A stretch of DNA of 64,000 nucleotides from Chrysogorgia sp. JL179-B06 (GCA_035772405.1 JAYKKM010000196.1:1820001-1884000); one strand, 5' to 3'; counted from the stretch's first letter, positions 1 to 10,344 are shown. Numbers and translations are program-made. Notes: generated by a model not told the origin, from the sequence alone.

Positions 1-112
1 TTACAGGTGCCGTAAAAGTTTAGATTTTACATATACTTTATAACTAGCTCTACAATTTTTGTATCGAGCACTCTTACTTACTGGGATTTTGTCCATGTTT
101 TGGTCTATTCAC

Positions 113-157
<45 letters not shown>

Positions 158-160
158 ATA

Positions 161-210
161 TAGCTTCAGTCTGATGATCGCCTTGAGCGTGAAACTCGAG
201 TAAATGTTTT
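161..210 (+). ncRNA. Hammerhead ribozyme-like motif, weak stem I
   Basis: CTGATGA at 171-177 is followed by a 3-bp stem II (CGC/GCG, loop CTTGA) and GAA at 191-193. Next comes a very short stem III with the palindromic string ACTCGAGT, and a GTA cleavage triplet with the predicted cut after 202. Stem I flanks pair poorly, so activity is doubtful. The same layout (2-bp stem III with a palindromic loop) is seen in the better copy at 708-764. Confidence 0.45.
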
Positions 211-303
211 TAACTTTTAATTGTAAATAAACCATTTTTAACTATATCATTGCTCCACAATTTTACTGTGTTGAGCTCTCTTGCTGACTAGAAAACTTCT
301 ACT

Positions 304-367
<64 letters not shown>

Positions 368-370
<3 letters not shown>

Positions 371-474
371 GCTTACCTCAAAAACTGGTCTGCTACAACT
401 TGTTTCATCTGTAAAAGAATCTTCTTTTACAGATGAAACAAGTTGTAGCAGACCAGTTTTGAGGTAAGCGAAAA
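368..474. repeat. Near-perfect palindrome with hammerhead 3' halves
   Basis: The left arm (368-420) is the reverse complement of the right arm (421-474), apart from one A in an A-run. Each arm reads outward as GATGAAACAAGTTGTAGCAG, which looks like the GAAAC/stem III/GTA part of a hammerhead without its CUGANGA half. It sits where the ribozyme of unit 2 would be expected. It looks like a fold-back duplication of a truncated unit. Confidence 0.6.
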
Positions 475-707
475 TCTATTATTTGCTCTAACTATATGTT
501 GTTGAGCACTCTTTGCATTTCGTAGACCAAAACCTACACGTATATATATATATATATATATATACCGCTACCATTGTGGCAGTTTGAGCGCTCTGGCCCC
601 ATGCGCACTTCACGCTATCTGGATGTTCTGATCGCCGGTGCTATCCCACAAGCGGTTGTCAATGACGATCGTAAGTGTATACTAGTCCAGCCAGACTCAT
701 CCAGATT

Positions 708-761
708 GTTCCAAGCTACACTGATGAGCTGTGGTACAGCGAAACACGTGTCTGTAGATTG

Positions 762-764
<3 letters not shown>
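708..764 (+). ncRNA. Type I hammerhead ribozyme, complete
   Basis: All core elements are present. CTGATGA is at 721-727. Stem II is a perfect 5-bp helix (GCTGT 728-732, loop GGT, ACAGC 736-740). GAA is at 741-743. Stem III is 2 bp (AC/GT) closed by the loop ACGT. The cleavage triplet GTC ends at 752. Stem I pairs CTACA 716-720 with TGTAG 753-757 and, past an internal loop, GTTC 708-711 with GAAC 761-764. The predicted cut lies between 752 and 753. Such minimal stem III type I hammerheads are known from animal retroelements. A (TA)n array follows at once (765-806). Confidence 0.85.
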
Positions 765-809
<45 letters not shown>

Positions 810-840
810 CAAAATGTACGATTTATATATATATATATAT
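765..840. repeat. (TA)n arrays
   Basis: Alternating TA runs at about 765-806 and 824-840, separated by a short unique stretch. They start directly at the 3' end of the hammerhead at 708-764. Confidence 0.95.
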
Positions 841-924
841 AAAGAGTCAGGAGCCAAGCCTTCTTCAAACGGTTCTAAAATACTTTATAAAATATCAAAC
901 GAGAACCAAGTAAAATTCTTCTTT

Positions 925-985
925 ATTTTGGACAACATTTCGGGGCGCAGCCCCTTCTTCAGGTCTTGAAAACATGAAAATGGTC
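925..985 (-). ncRNA. Degenerate hammerhead-like motif
   Basis: On the minus strand CTGAAGA, then GGGGC-TGC-GCCCC (a strong 5-bp stem) and GAAA occur in hammerhead order. One extra A sits between the core and stem II. The same GAAGAAGGGGCTGCGCCCC string recurs at 27624-27650 on the plus strand, so this is a repeat family. The inserted A argues against activity. Confidence 0.4.
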
Positions 986-1121
986 CCACAGACGTATTTA
1001 TAGACAAAATATAAATTAGCTAATTATAATAAAAGTAAGCGAATTAAAAGAAATCGCACTGCAGTTTAAAAACCTTCGCGCAAAATAAAAACTTCTTAAA
1101 CATTGTTTTTTTATTTAGAAA

Positions 1122-2120
1122 ATGACAAGTTTAAATAACAACACAACTGCAACAGACAAGCTTAGTCACGGCGGGAAAAGCCCTTACCACATATTAGTAA
1201 CTGGTGGCGCAGGTTACGTGGGCGGGGCGCTTGTCCCCATGCTGTTGGACTATGGCTATTATGTCACGGTGTACGACATATTCTTGTGGGGTGGTAGCGC
1301 TTTGCTATCTGTAGCTGGACACAAAAATCTTCGATTGGTGCGCGGCGACATCTTGGATAAAGACCACCTGAAGAATGAAATGTACCACTGTGACGTTGTC
1401 ATCCATCTAGCTGCCATCGTTGGTTACCCTGCATGTGAGAAATCCCCGAAGGAAGCTATAGCTGTGAATCAGGAAGGCACCCGTAATGTCGTGGACTCGA
1501 TGCAACCGCATCAGAGTTTAGTGTACGCATCAACAGGCTCTTGTTACGGCGCCGTAACCAACGGTATCTGTACAGAAAAATCGCCGATTAGCCCTCTCAC
1601 TCTTTACGGAAGCACCAAAGCCAACGGAGAGAAGATCGCCCTGGAAGCGGGAGCGGTGTGCCTTCGACTGGCCACGGTGTTTGGCGTTGCTCCGCGGCTG
1701 CGTCTCGACCTCCTGGTCAACGACCTCACCCATAAAGCCCTTAAGCTCAAGCATTTTGACCTGTACCAAGGCGAATTTCAGCGAACGTTCCTGCACGTCA
1801 ACGATGCCGCTCGCGCCTTCCTTTTTGCAGTTCAGAATTTAAAGAAGATGGGAGGTGACGTTTTCAACGTTGGCGACAATTGTATGAATATGTCGAAACA
1901 AGCCGTAGCGCAGATAATTCAATCGAAAGTGAAAGGTTGCGAAATCACAATGTCATCCAAAGGAGAAGATAAAGATAAACGAAACTACGAGGTTTCCTAC
2001 GAAAAGATTGGTCTTCTTGGTTATAACTCCGAAATCAGTTTAGAGGAAGGAGTCGATGAGCTGCTGAAAGTCTTGCCGTGCCTGACACAGGAAGAAATAG
2101 CAAGAGCTAGAAATGTTTAG
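1122..2120 (+). CDS. NAD-dependent epimerase/dehydratase (extended SDR), intronless
   Basis: An uninterrupted 332-residue frame, about the usual length for extended short-chain dehydrogenases of the sugar-nucleotide epimerase type. An N-terminal Rossmann motif GGAGYVG (residues 28-34) binds the dinucleotide. D52 at the end of the second strand would hold the ribose hydroxyls. HLAA lies at 95-98. The active site is the STGS region (137-140) with Tyr162 and Lys166 in YGSTK. A conserved-looking RTFLHVNDAARA segment (221-232) is typical of this family. The likely reaction is epimerisation or dehydration of a nucleotide sugar in the cytosol; the substrate cannot be read from sequence. The first ATG is used, and about 20 non-conserved residues precede the fold. 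There is no intron, no AATAAA close downstream, and repeats lie upstream. It may be a retrocopy, a transferred gene or simply a single-exon gene. Confidence 0.8.
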   Translation: MTSLNNNTTATDKLSHGGKSPYHILVTGGAGYVGGALVPMLLDYGYYVTVYDIFLWGGSALLSVAGHKNLRLVRGDILDKDHLKNEMYHCDVVIHLAAIVGYPACEKSPKEAIAVNQEGTRNVVDSMQPHQSLVYASTGSCYGAVTNGICTEKSPISPLTLYGSTKANGEKIALEAGAVCLRLATVFGVAPRLRLDLLVNDLTHKALKLKHFDLYQGEFQRTFLHVNDAARAFLFAVQNLKKMGGDVFNVGDNCMNMSKQAVAQIIQSKVKGCEITMSSKGEDKDKRNYEVSYEKIGLLGYNSEISLEEGVDELLKVLPCLTQEEIARARNV

Positions 2121-3232
2121 ATTTGAGACAAAGATTCGTTTACGTAATACTGCACAGCTAATTATACTCTGTAACTCTGGTATTATATATCTATGAGTGA
2201 AACTGTCTAATTATATCACAACATCGTTACTTGTAACATCTTGTTCTTTTCCATATTATGTAGTTAGGATTAATATCTATCACGTATATTCTTTTTGCTG
2301 CCGACCGTTAGGGAGGCAGCACACTATTCTGTTTCTATGTATAGTCGACCTGAATCTCGATTTGTGAAAAAAATTGGATGTCTGTTTGTCGAGTTTTATG
2401 ACGTTTTATGACGTAGGAATCATCCAACAATATGACATACTCCAGAGGGTTTACTGAAGCAATCCGAATCATCCGAATGAACTTGCGAACGTCACAACGT
2501 CCATGCAATTCCATTGAATGTTGTTTTGCCTACGCTGCTACCTCAGTTTCAACGAAGAAAGATTCTCTTGTCAAGGTAAGATAGTAGTGCGATTTTGTGC
2601 GAACTTCAATTTTCATTGTGTTTTGGTCGAGGTTTATCAGGATATTTCTCCGGAGAATTCATGGCTGTTATCTTTTATTTTTAGGTGCATACTGGTGTGA
2701 GTTTGTCCATTCTCACAGGAGCCATTGTGTTCGCGCTGATCAGCATTCTGATCAGACGTTTATATCTACGTGTGCCTATCATGTATATTAAATCAAATCA
2801 ACCCATTGTGCTTGTCAAAAACGAAACGAGCCATTGTGCTTGTCAAAAACGAAACGAGCAATTGTGCTCGTTAAAACCAAACCAAGCGAAGTCATTGTGC
2901 TCGCTAAAAACAATACAAACGAAGCGTCGACCGCTAAATTCTAGAATACCCGTCCACTAGCTTTCGCTATTTGCATCTGTTGACAGTTAATAAAAGGGTC
3001 AAATTACGGAAAGTTCATCATATACAATTGCTTCGTTCTATTTTAAAATCCCATTATTAAATGATCCATTTAATTTGATAACTATCAACAAGTACACACA
3101 ATATAAACCTTCGAGATTATATTTAAATAGATTTTAGAGCAACCTGGTTTCTATTTCTGCCTCGAATGCGGTTTCAAAAGTTGACGTGTATTCCTTAGAA
3201 TATTTGCTCCGCGTCGACATCAGAAGAATACA
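2121..3232. other. Non-coding stretch with short tandem repeat
   Basis: No convincing gene. At about 2806-2925 four diverged units of about 30 bp are built on CATTGTGCTYGTYAAAAACRA. Short open frames across this part (for example 2518-2700 and 2685-2960) have no recognisable domain. Confidence 0.6.
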
Positions 3233-3283
3233 TATATTCAAGAATAAAGACGACTATGTCATAGTCGTCTTTATTCTTGAATA
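3233..3283. repeat. Perfect 25-bp palindrome
   Basis: The arms 3233-3257 and 3259-3283 are exact reverse complements around a single central T (3258). The arm reads ATATTCAAGAATAAAGACGA and continues CTATG. A cruciform-capable foldback or MITE remnant; nothing coding is seen. Confidence 0.85.
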
Positions 3284-4800
3284 TGGCAAATGTAGAAAAT
3301 GTAGATAACAAGATAACAGATATTGAGCATGCAGAAGAATGCACAGTCCGTGTCACTGGTGTCCATATATCAGAAACACATTCTGATTTACTTAGTTTAT
3401 CAACTGCTATTGTGTTCATATTGAACACTAATTCAGTTTATCAACTGTATAATTAGCCTGCGTGCAGTCTCTACATCGGAAACGATGACGAAACATTCAT
3501 CGGAAACGAAACAGGCTATACTGTATAATGTCAACAGTCAACTGTTTTGCTATACAACTGTTTTAGCTTTATGTTCAACTGCATTTTTATTGAACTGTTC
3601 AAGTTATACATCTGTTTAATAGTATACATGTTCATGAACTACTATATTGCGATTGAATAGATGTTGAGAACGGTTAACAAGGGGGGTCAGACAACAACAG
3701 GGAGGGGGGCATCCACAAATGTTCCAGGGGCCCCTGCACATGCTTCATCCGCCCATGGATGTGCGTAATGAATAGCTTACCCCAGATAGATGTCTAACCC
3801 CAACTAAGGGTAAGCAGAATTTTTCAAACGGGGGTCGTTTTACCTCTCATGAAATTATTTTGGGGTGGGGGAGGGGAGCAACAGCCAAAGGATTTCTTCC
3901 CGGCATGTTGAAAGTCTGAAAACGCTTTTAACTTGAATTAATTTAATTTGAATTAATTTAATTTTACAAAAACCCAAGGTTTTTACAGGAATGTAAAAAT
4001 TCCCTTCCATGCACCTCAGAGTACCTTTGGTCCAGCAAGCTCTGTGTGAGCTTCATATATGTATAGCTCACTGCTCTGGTCTTACCTACACCATAACCGC
4101 ATGGGTTCGAGGCTGTGCTATCTCCGCTGCAACTTTGACTTTAATAAGCCAACCACTTATTTTTGCAATTTTGCACAATATCATGACTGACTTGGATTTC
4201 AAGGCAGCACTTCCCTTGCGATAGTAACTTCTAGTTAATCGATCTAGTTTATCCTAGCACATAATAGTTTTAAATTCAAAGTAGAGAATAATTATATTAT
4301 TTTGTCTTTCCAAATTAGGATTTTGCTTCATTTCAAATAGTCACGCTGTTATAATTTTGTAAATATATACACCTTCAGTTTATCAATATGTTACTGTGCT
4401 TGTAATTGCAGGTTTATATACCCACAGTTTAATGTTCATTTATAAATACAGCAAACAAACTTACCGTATATTTATTATTAGTAGTTTCCTGCCTCGGGCT
4501 CATATCCGTTTTTTTGTCTACTGAAAGTAGCGCTAAGTGATGAGCTGGGATGTTTGTGGACCGTGGTCAAAATCGCCACGTCAGAGGCCTTATAAAGCTG
4601 CATGTATACGAACCATAATAATATATAAATTAGCTGTACATATGGTGGCCAGTATCCGTAATAATTTTTAGCGCCCAAATTGGTGCTCATAACATAACTT
4701 TGTAAAGAACGAAGAGCATACTTCTCCCCTCGAGGGTAACTTTTTGAATTATACGATGCCAATATTAATGTTATTTTGCCGAAGTATATTTTTAATATGC
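3284..4800. other. Stretch without recognisable genes
   Basis: AT-rich sequence with a few short open frames (4009-4224 plus, 4478-4762 minus) that show no known domain. A G-rich patch at about 3680-3880 looks like decayed transposon ends. Nothing further can be supported. Confidence 0.5.
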
Positions 4801-5278
4801 TTTATAAAATAACCGGAAGTAAATGAGCGAGTACACGCTATCTGATTGGTTACTGAGCTCACAAACCGTGCATTATAACTCAATAAATCATAAGCTGTGT
4901 GATCCTCGCGTAGATTTTGTCGTTTTTGACGGATTTTAATTAGTTTAAATCACAAAAGAAAGTCAAAGAATACCTGGATACAAAGCTAATCAAGGTACTA
5001 ACACAACAGAATGCTTTAACTGCTTTCATCGCTAAAATCATCATAGGCTTTAGCAACGCACATAGCAACGTCTCTTATAACAGGTAAATCTACATTTTTC
5101 ATGGCTTTATTTTTAATTTAATGGTGTTATTTTATAAAAGAAATAAAAAACTTCGGATTATCGAGTTATAATGGCACTTGAGAAGCTAGTAAAACACTCG
5201 GCTATCGCCTCGTGTTTTACACGCATCTTTCGTGCCATTATAACTCGATAATCACACGCGACACGTTTTTTATTTCTT
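4801..5278. mobile_element. Foldback non-autonomous transposon, copy 1
   Basis: TTTATAAAATAAC at 4801 is inverted at 5126-5138. It is followed by a foldback module running from AAGAAATAAAAAAC (5138-5151) to its complement (5265-5278). Perfect 21-bp arms (5157-5177 and 5232-5252) enclose the core AAAACACTCGGCTATCGCCT (5191-5210). A close copy of the arm sequence (one substitution, one missing C) also sits near the left end (4868-4886). The element at 62771-63802 has the same plan but unrelated arm sequence. No transposase is present. Confidence 0.6.
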
Positions 5279-5420
5279 AAATATTGTGATATTGAAAAAA
5301 TCCTATTTCAAAATTTCTTTCAAAATACTGTTACACCCTATATGAGGTAAAGGGTGTAAAATTATCTAATTCAGATATTCAAAATAACCTCACTTTGTTA
5401 GATGAGATTAGGTGTGAATC
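5279..5420. other. Short AT-rich stretch
   Basis: Nothing recognised between the foldback element and the basic-residue pseudogene-like stretch. Confidence 0.4.
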
Positions 5421-5885
5421 TTCCTTTCAAAATGAACTAAACAAAACTGCACAAAAATATGAAAAATATTTGAAAACTAAATATTTGAAATTAAGTGAAA
5501 GTTCGGATAATAGGCGAAAGCGATTATTGCAGCGTCGTCACTAAAAGTACAGAGAGAAGAAAGAAATGAAATCTGTTGAATATAGAGAAAAAAGGTTGTC
5601 AAAAGCACGTGATCGTAGTAGAGACTAGAGAAGCGTTCAAATGAGTCTCCAGAAACTGTCGAGAAAAACGATTATCCAGAAAGCGTGAATGGGCTAAAAG
5701 TTAAAAAAACCGACAAAATAAGTCTGTTAAAATAGAGAAAATAGGTTATTGCATGCTTATAAACACTTAGAGAGAACGAGTATGTGAAGACAAAAGTAAA
5801 AATAGGTTCGCAATGCGCACATGTGACTACCGCTATGCAATGGTTGAAAATGCGTGAAAAGCACAGAGACACAAAGAAATGGATA
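5420..5885 (+). pseudogene. Decayed Lys/Arg-rich coding remnant
   Basis: The plus strand reads as basic, low-complexity peptide with many in-frame stops, for example KYLKLSESSDNRRKRLLQRR followed by KKEMKSVEYREKRLSKARDR. Repeated short K/R-rich blocks like these occur in large animal helicase- or transposon-linked proteins, but the family cannot be named. It is broken beyond function. Confidence 0.3.
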
Positions 5886-7229
5886 GTTATTACAAATCAT
5901 TTCATAAATGTGTTGCTAATTTAAACATGGCACATACTATACATACATTTTTATATTGGTTGTTTCCAAAATATAGCATGATCATAAACATACATGCCCC
6001 CAAATTTTATTTGAAGTGAACTTATAAAGTTCATATGTAAATAAAACATCTGGGGCTGGTTATACGAAGCCTGGATAATTTATCCGGTGGATAAGTCCTA
6101 GCTATAAAATCACTCTGGTGGTGATTTGACAGGGGCGGATCTAGAATTTTCCTTACCTACGTCAAAACTTTTTCGAAAATAAATTTCCGGGGTGTGTGGT
6201 CAGAAAACGCCCCCCCCCCCTCCGAATTTTTGAGGGACCAAGCAATCGCAGCTGTAAAGTTTTACGGAAAAAATTAATTTTACAGAAACAAGAAATTTGG
6301 CTGTTTTGGCATATATCAAAACTCATCAGCATGCCTAGAAACACTAAGTAATAGTGATAAAAAAATAAGAAATGTTAATGGCCAGGATTCTGAAATAGGG
6401 CGTCCAATTTGGGAACATATCGGACAAAAGTGACGACACACTTCTAGGGGGCCCTTGGAAAATATTTGAATTTTTGGTAAACTGCATTTCCTGCATTTTG
6501 AGAGCACTTTTGAGCAAAATATAGTGGTCTGAAATCGAAATTTTTAAACAGGGTATTTCATCATTTTAAATACATATATTGGTCCAAATATGATTATATT
6601 ATCTCGTATATAATGAAGCAGTAAATTAGTTATATTTCCATAAGACGCAGTGTAGATAATATTCATATATTTTCTCCTTACAATTAAATTTGTAATTCAA
6701 CAGTTCAACAGAATTTACATCTTCAAGAGAAGAAATTCATAATCTGTGGAGTGAATTATTAATTAGAAGTTTACTTCATGTCAGCATTTGTGTAGCGTAC
6801 TTAATAGATTGCGTCAGACCCGGTAATGCTGCCATGCTTCTCTTCATTCAACTAAGACATTTTCACTCAATTAGGTACACTGTCAAATTGGTCATATATA
6901 TACAGTATTTTTATTTATTTTAGGCAATTCATTGAGAATAATTTCTTTCTCCCCCAAATTTTGGGTGACCACTTTTCATTGTAGGGCGTCCAACGACACC
7001 CGGACACCCTTCTGGCTATAAGCCTGCTCTTACCAGTGCCCCTAACAGGAGCATTAGTACAACTCCGCTTTGGAGTTTGTTTGGAAGCTATCTGTGAAAC
7101 TTTCCCTGAGAAACCCCAAAGACAATTGGCACAAAATGGTTTGGTTTAAATACTTCACCAGCAATGACATTACCTTCAAAACTAAACAATATACAGTGTA
7201 TGTACAGTGTAGCTCATCAGATGCAGTTG
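5886..7229. repeat. Non-coding region with dispersed repeat
   Basis: No gene seen. At about 6430-6540 lies a segment (TTTCCTGCATTTTGAGAGCA with G/C-rich left part) that matches 30640-30760, where it is inside a hAT-like element. Homopolymer C (about 6207-6220) marks another transposon end. It is probably the remnant of the same family. Confidence 0.5.
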
Positions 7230-9240
7230 TTAAATGAACACAAGGATTGACTTGTTGATTAAATAATAACTCAAACGTTCTCCACAGTCAGGATAGAACA
7301 AAGTAATGTTTCTATTTGTGACAGAAGAGAGAACGAGAATAGAAAGAAAGCTAGCCCATTGTTTATCCTCAGAATTGGAAATGGCTTCCAATTCCTCCCC
7401 AGATGTACCAAAATCCAAACTTTCGAACAAAATAGAAAAAGGAAAAAGTTTGTTTACATTAGTACATACCAGCACGGAAAAGCCTATTCTAGGCTGGGGG
7501 GGGGGGGGGGGGGGGGCTGGGGGGGGGGGGGTGGGGGGGGGGGGGGGGGGGGGGGTAAAGGTAGAAAAGGCGAGCGAGGGGATTGTTGCGGATTCGTATT
7601 TCTAGTTACCATTTTCGACAGACTGTCCTGGAGGATAATAGACAGTGACCACGATAATAGTGCTAAATGGTCAAGGTGTTCGGTGGGGTTTAAGCAACAG
7701 CCACATTACCTCTTTACCATGCACTTCATGGTAGATAGACGATCTTCCACCGCCAGAAGTTGGTCGGTCCAGGCGTATAGAGTGTTGTATTTTCCACCAA
7801 TGTTGATTACATTATCCGGAATATCTTTCGATAACCATGATTCTGTTATCAAAATTACTGTAGGGATATTTGTTGAGACTACAGAAAATAATTCTAATAA
7901 TTCATCCACTTTATTTGTGATGTCACAGATCAATATCTGTCAAGGAAAGGAGAAAAGAAGGGATAATATATTTCTTTAAGTTGGTGTTGTTTGTATTAAT
8001 TGTATCACAATTCGATTTAACGTGCATGGCATCGAGTTTTTCAATCAATGTCTTGTCTAGTGCAGTCCTTCTATTTTGATAAAATGACTGGAATAGGTTG
8101 ATTAACAGATTTCATTACAGCAGAAATGGATCCTAATGGCAAAGACGCGACTTTCCTCTCGGGAATTTTGAAGTACTTTCTAAAAATGAACTCCCTATTG
8201 TAATATTAGGGGGATATTTGCTTTCTTCTGAAGCTGATTTACCTTCTTATCGATCTAATTCTTGATTGGAGGTTTAGTTTTCTGTGACTGCTGGTAAGAT
8301 TCAATTCTTCCAATCTGTTTTCTAGTTGAATGTACCTTGGGCTCTTGTTGTTTTGGTGGAACTTTTACTTCAGATATATCCTGATTTTCGTTCAATGCGG
8401 GAAGAAAGGTTTTCTGTCATGTCATTGTCATAGATATTTTTTAAAGCGGATGATGACTTTAGTTGACTAACTTAATTTAGATTTCGCTTTACTTGCATTA
8501 TTTGCGAGTTGCTTACGATTTTTACCATCATTTTCCAAAGGCTGGACCGTTTTACGTATTCTTTCAATTTCCTTCTTGAGATTTCGACATGCAGAGGCGT
8601 TTTCCTCTTTTGCCTTTTCTAGGGCATTATTCAATACTTTGATTTGGTTCTCCGAGAATTTAACATTTCATCACGCAAGTGGCTAATTTCACTAGTACAC
8701 GTTTCATATCTTTTATTTGATCTAAACTCCGAGATAACCGTATATCAAGTTTAATATCCTTTAAGTCAGTGGAAAGCTCGACGAGGCATGGTCTCGAAGG
8801 CTTCTTCATCGTCATCATTCCCAATAAATATCAACGATAGCATTCTTCGTTTAACTTTCCTTAGTACGTTCCCCTTTTATACTAAGATATCTCTTATTCT
8901 TAAGCCATATGATAGAAGTATCGTCATTCTTGAAGAGCTTCCTTTCCCCGTCTGACGATGACTAAATTCCATCGAGCTTTAGAGACTTTTCTGCAAACCA
9001 TTTTAGCGACACTAGGTCTCCTGATCACCAGGCAAAGCTTCAGGTTTTCATTTAGTTTCTCTTTGTCCGATGAATTTTGTACTTCTAAACTTTTATTCAC
9101 CATGAGTGTCGACGAGTTCATACGCTTTTGACTCATGGGGTATATCGTGTAAAGATATAGTAGAGAAATTACAGATATTGGAGGGCTCATGCAGTTGTAC
9201 GAGCGGCGCCCATTAAGGACAGTTGTGTTTAGTAAAGCAA
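7230..9240 (-). pseudogene. Degenerate non-LTR retrotransposon (ORF1 and endonuclease start)
   Basis: Read on the minus strand, about 9240-8390 encodes a broken ORF1-like protein with a charged, coiled-coil-like stretch (for example ALEKAKEENASACRNLKKEI) crossed by frameshifts. It is followed at 7933-7706 by the start of an AP-type endonuclease (IPTVILITESWLSKDIPDNV, with the ITESWL motif). Order and strand fit a CR1-like LINE, 5' half only. No RT follows. Confidence 0.6.
7496..7556 (+). repeat. Poly(G) tract
   Basis: About 60 bp almost only G, broken by CT, T and T. It would form G-quadruplexes. Length and sequence may be unreliable in assembly. Confidence 0.85.
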
Positions 9241-9306
9241 ACGGATGGGGGGCCAATTAAGAGACTGGAGAAGCCACCGAGTTTCTTTGCGACCAGTTTT
9301 TGTCCA

Positions 9307-9545
9307 GGTTTTCTGCCTTGATGGGTGGACTGGACGCTTTCGGGACACCAGAAGAGTTAGAGAAGGAGTTGAAAGAGGACCCTCTCTTGAGAAAGAACGT
9401 TGAAAAAGTCCTATAGCTTTCGTCGCACCGCTCATTCCTTTACTTGAAATCCTCTCCGGTGGAATAACGGCGGCTAAACACGTTTTCGACTACAAGTCAA
9501 AAGAGTTTGGGGACGCATTCGTAAGGGGACCTTTCACCTCCAAGT
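9307..9545 (+). pseudogene. Unknown viral-block gene X, copy A
   Basis: Plus-strand coding remnant in two frames. One frame gives FGTPEELEKELKEDPLLRKN, and the next gives a hydrophobic segment (ALVAPLIPLLEILSGGITAA) followed by KHVFDYKSKEFGDAF. The same protein is encoded at 10985-11263. The hydrophobic run could be a membrane segment. No family was recognised. It points towards the VLTF3-like gene, with the hairpin 9597-9626 between them. Confidence 0.55.
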
Positions 9546-9596
9546 GAGAGAAGTAAGGATGAAGTGAAGAAAGGCTACGACACTGTCCACTAAATG

Positions 9597-9626
9597 GGTT
9601 CTGTTTTTGTCTCCGAAAACAGAACC
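9597..9626. terminator. Post-stop hairpin (transcription end signal?)
   Basis: Perfect 11-bp stem GGTTCTGTTTT/AAAACAGAACC with 8-nt loop TGTCTCCG. It begins 5 nt beyond the VLTF3-A stop codon (9631-9633, minus strand) and lies between convergent genes. Hairpins after stop codons act as transcript-end signals in some giant viruses. The same stem with an inverted loop lies after copy B. Confidence 0.6.
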
Positions 9627-9630
9627 AAGC

Positions 9631-10300
9631 CTACAAACCCAGCTCATCGAAAAGGTCACTCTAGAGGAGATCTCAGAGCCACCTCCTCACACGGATGACC
9701 ATACCTCCGAAGGAGACAATGAAGAAGATATCGCGAGTTGACAAAATGTTTCCTATCACCTCTCGGTTTTTTGTCAAACACACGCACAAGATCGTCAAAG
9801 TCATCTAGTAGTTGACCCTCAAGGTGAGAAATGTCATCTGGAGGGACACCTGTGAGTTTGTGCTGAATGAGGTCATCGTCGTCGTAGTGTTTAGAGTACT
9901 CTAGCTCTTTGAGAAAGAGGAAAACCTGCTTTTTGGTGATTCTCCACTGGGGGACGCGGTGAAGGAGGAACTGTCTCTGAAGGTTGGTGAGAACCACAAG
10001 GGGAATGGTGACGTTTTGCTTCCCTTGATACTTTACAATGCAATCTCTAAAGTCTTCGTTGGTTGACACCCTTGCTCGCTAGATTGACGCGATCTAGATC
10101 TCTAAAGGAGTGTCCAAAGACGATCGTCTGTTGGACGGCACCACACTCGAGGCAAACATTACCGATCTAAAAATTGCCAGTATGACATCATCACATTGTC
10201 ATACTGGCAATTTTTACACACAACGCCGGAGCATTCCTCCCTCGCGTTGACCATCGCCTCTGAATAGACGTAGACAGAGATTTGTCCCAGTGTACCCATG
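9631..10300 (-). pseudogene. VLTF3-like late transcription factor, copy A
   Basis: Minus strand. The body (10069-9656) holds the segment found across VLTF3 proteins: DFRDCIVKYQGKQNVTIP, then ITKKQVFLFLKELEYSKHYD, then LDDFDDLVRVFDKKPRGDRK. An N-terminal zinc-ribbon part lies upstream in other frames: CKNC at about 10215-10230 and CLECG at about 10145-10160, separated by a 47-bp hairpin. A frameshift at about 10070 divides ribbon and body, and another near the end leads to the terminal ELGL and stop at 9631-9633. VLTF3 directs transcription of late genes in nucleocytoviruses. The gene is broken and cannot make a full protein. Copy B at 11343-11887 is its paralogue. Confidence 0.8.
10168..10215. 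repeat. Hairpin inside the zinc-ribbon coding part
   Basis: AAAAATTGCCAGTATGAC and its exact complement form an 18-bp stem with an 11-nt loop. It sits between the two CxxC pairs of VLTF3 copy A. Copy B has no hairpin there. It looks like an insertion of a small palindromic unit. Confidence 0.75.
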
Positions 10301-10344
10301 TTGAAGGAGAGAAATACAGGGCCAGACCTGTGTGAATTCGGACA

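Larger units (their letters stand above)
1..564 (+). repeat. Tandem hammerhead-linked repeat with (TA)n arrays
   Basis: Three diverged units start at about 47, 252 and 484. Each opens with a GCTCYA...TTGAGCACTCT-like block and runs into a (TA)n array (111-162, 308-368, 541-564). Unit 1 carries a hammerhead-like core at 171-205. The unit length of about 205-232 bp resembles the tandem hammerhead repeats known from Penelope-like elements and retrozymes. No reverse transcriptase is seen here, so which of these it is stays open. Confidence 0.6.

Noticed and set aside
1530..1796. Antisense 88-codon frame inside the epimerase
   Set aside because: Shadow of the epimerase coding sequence; no domain.
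4478..4762. 94-codon minus-strand open frame
   Set aside because: No recognisable domain, no splice or context support; chance in non-coding sequence.
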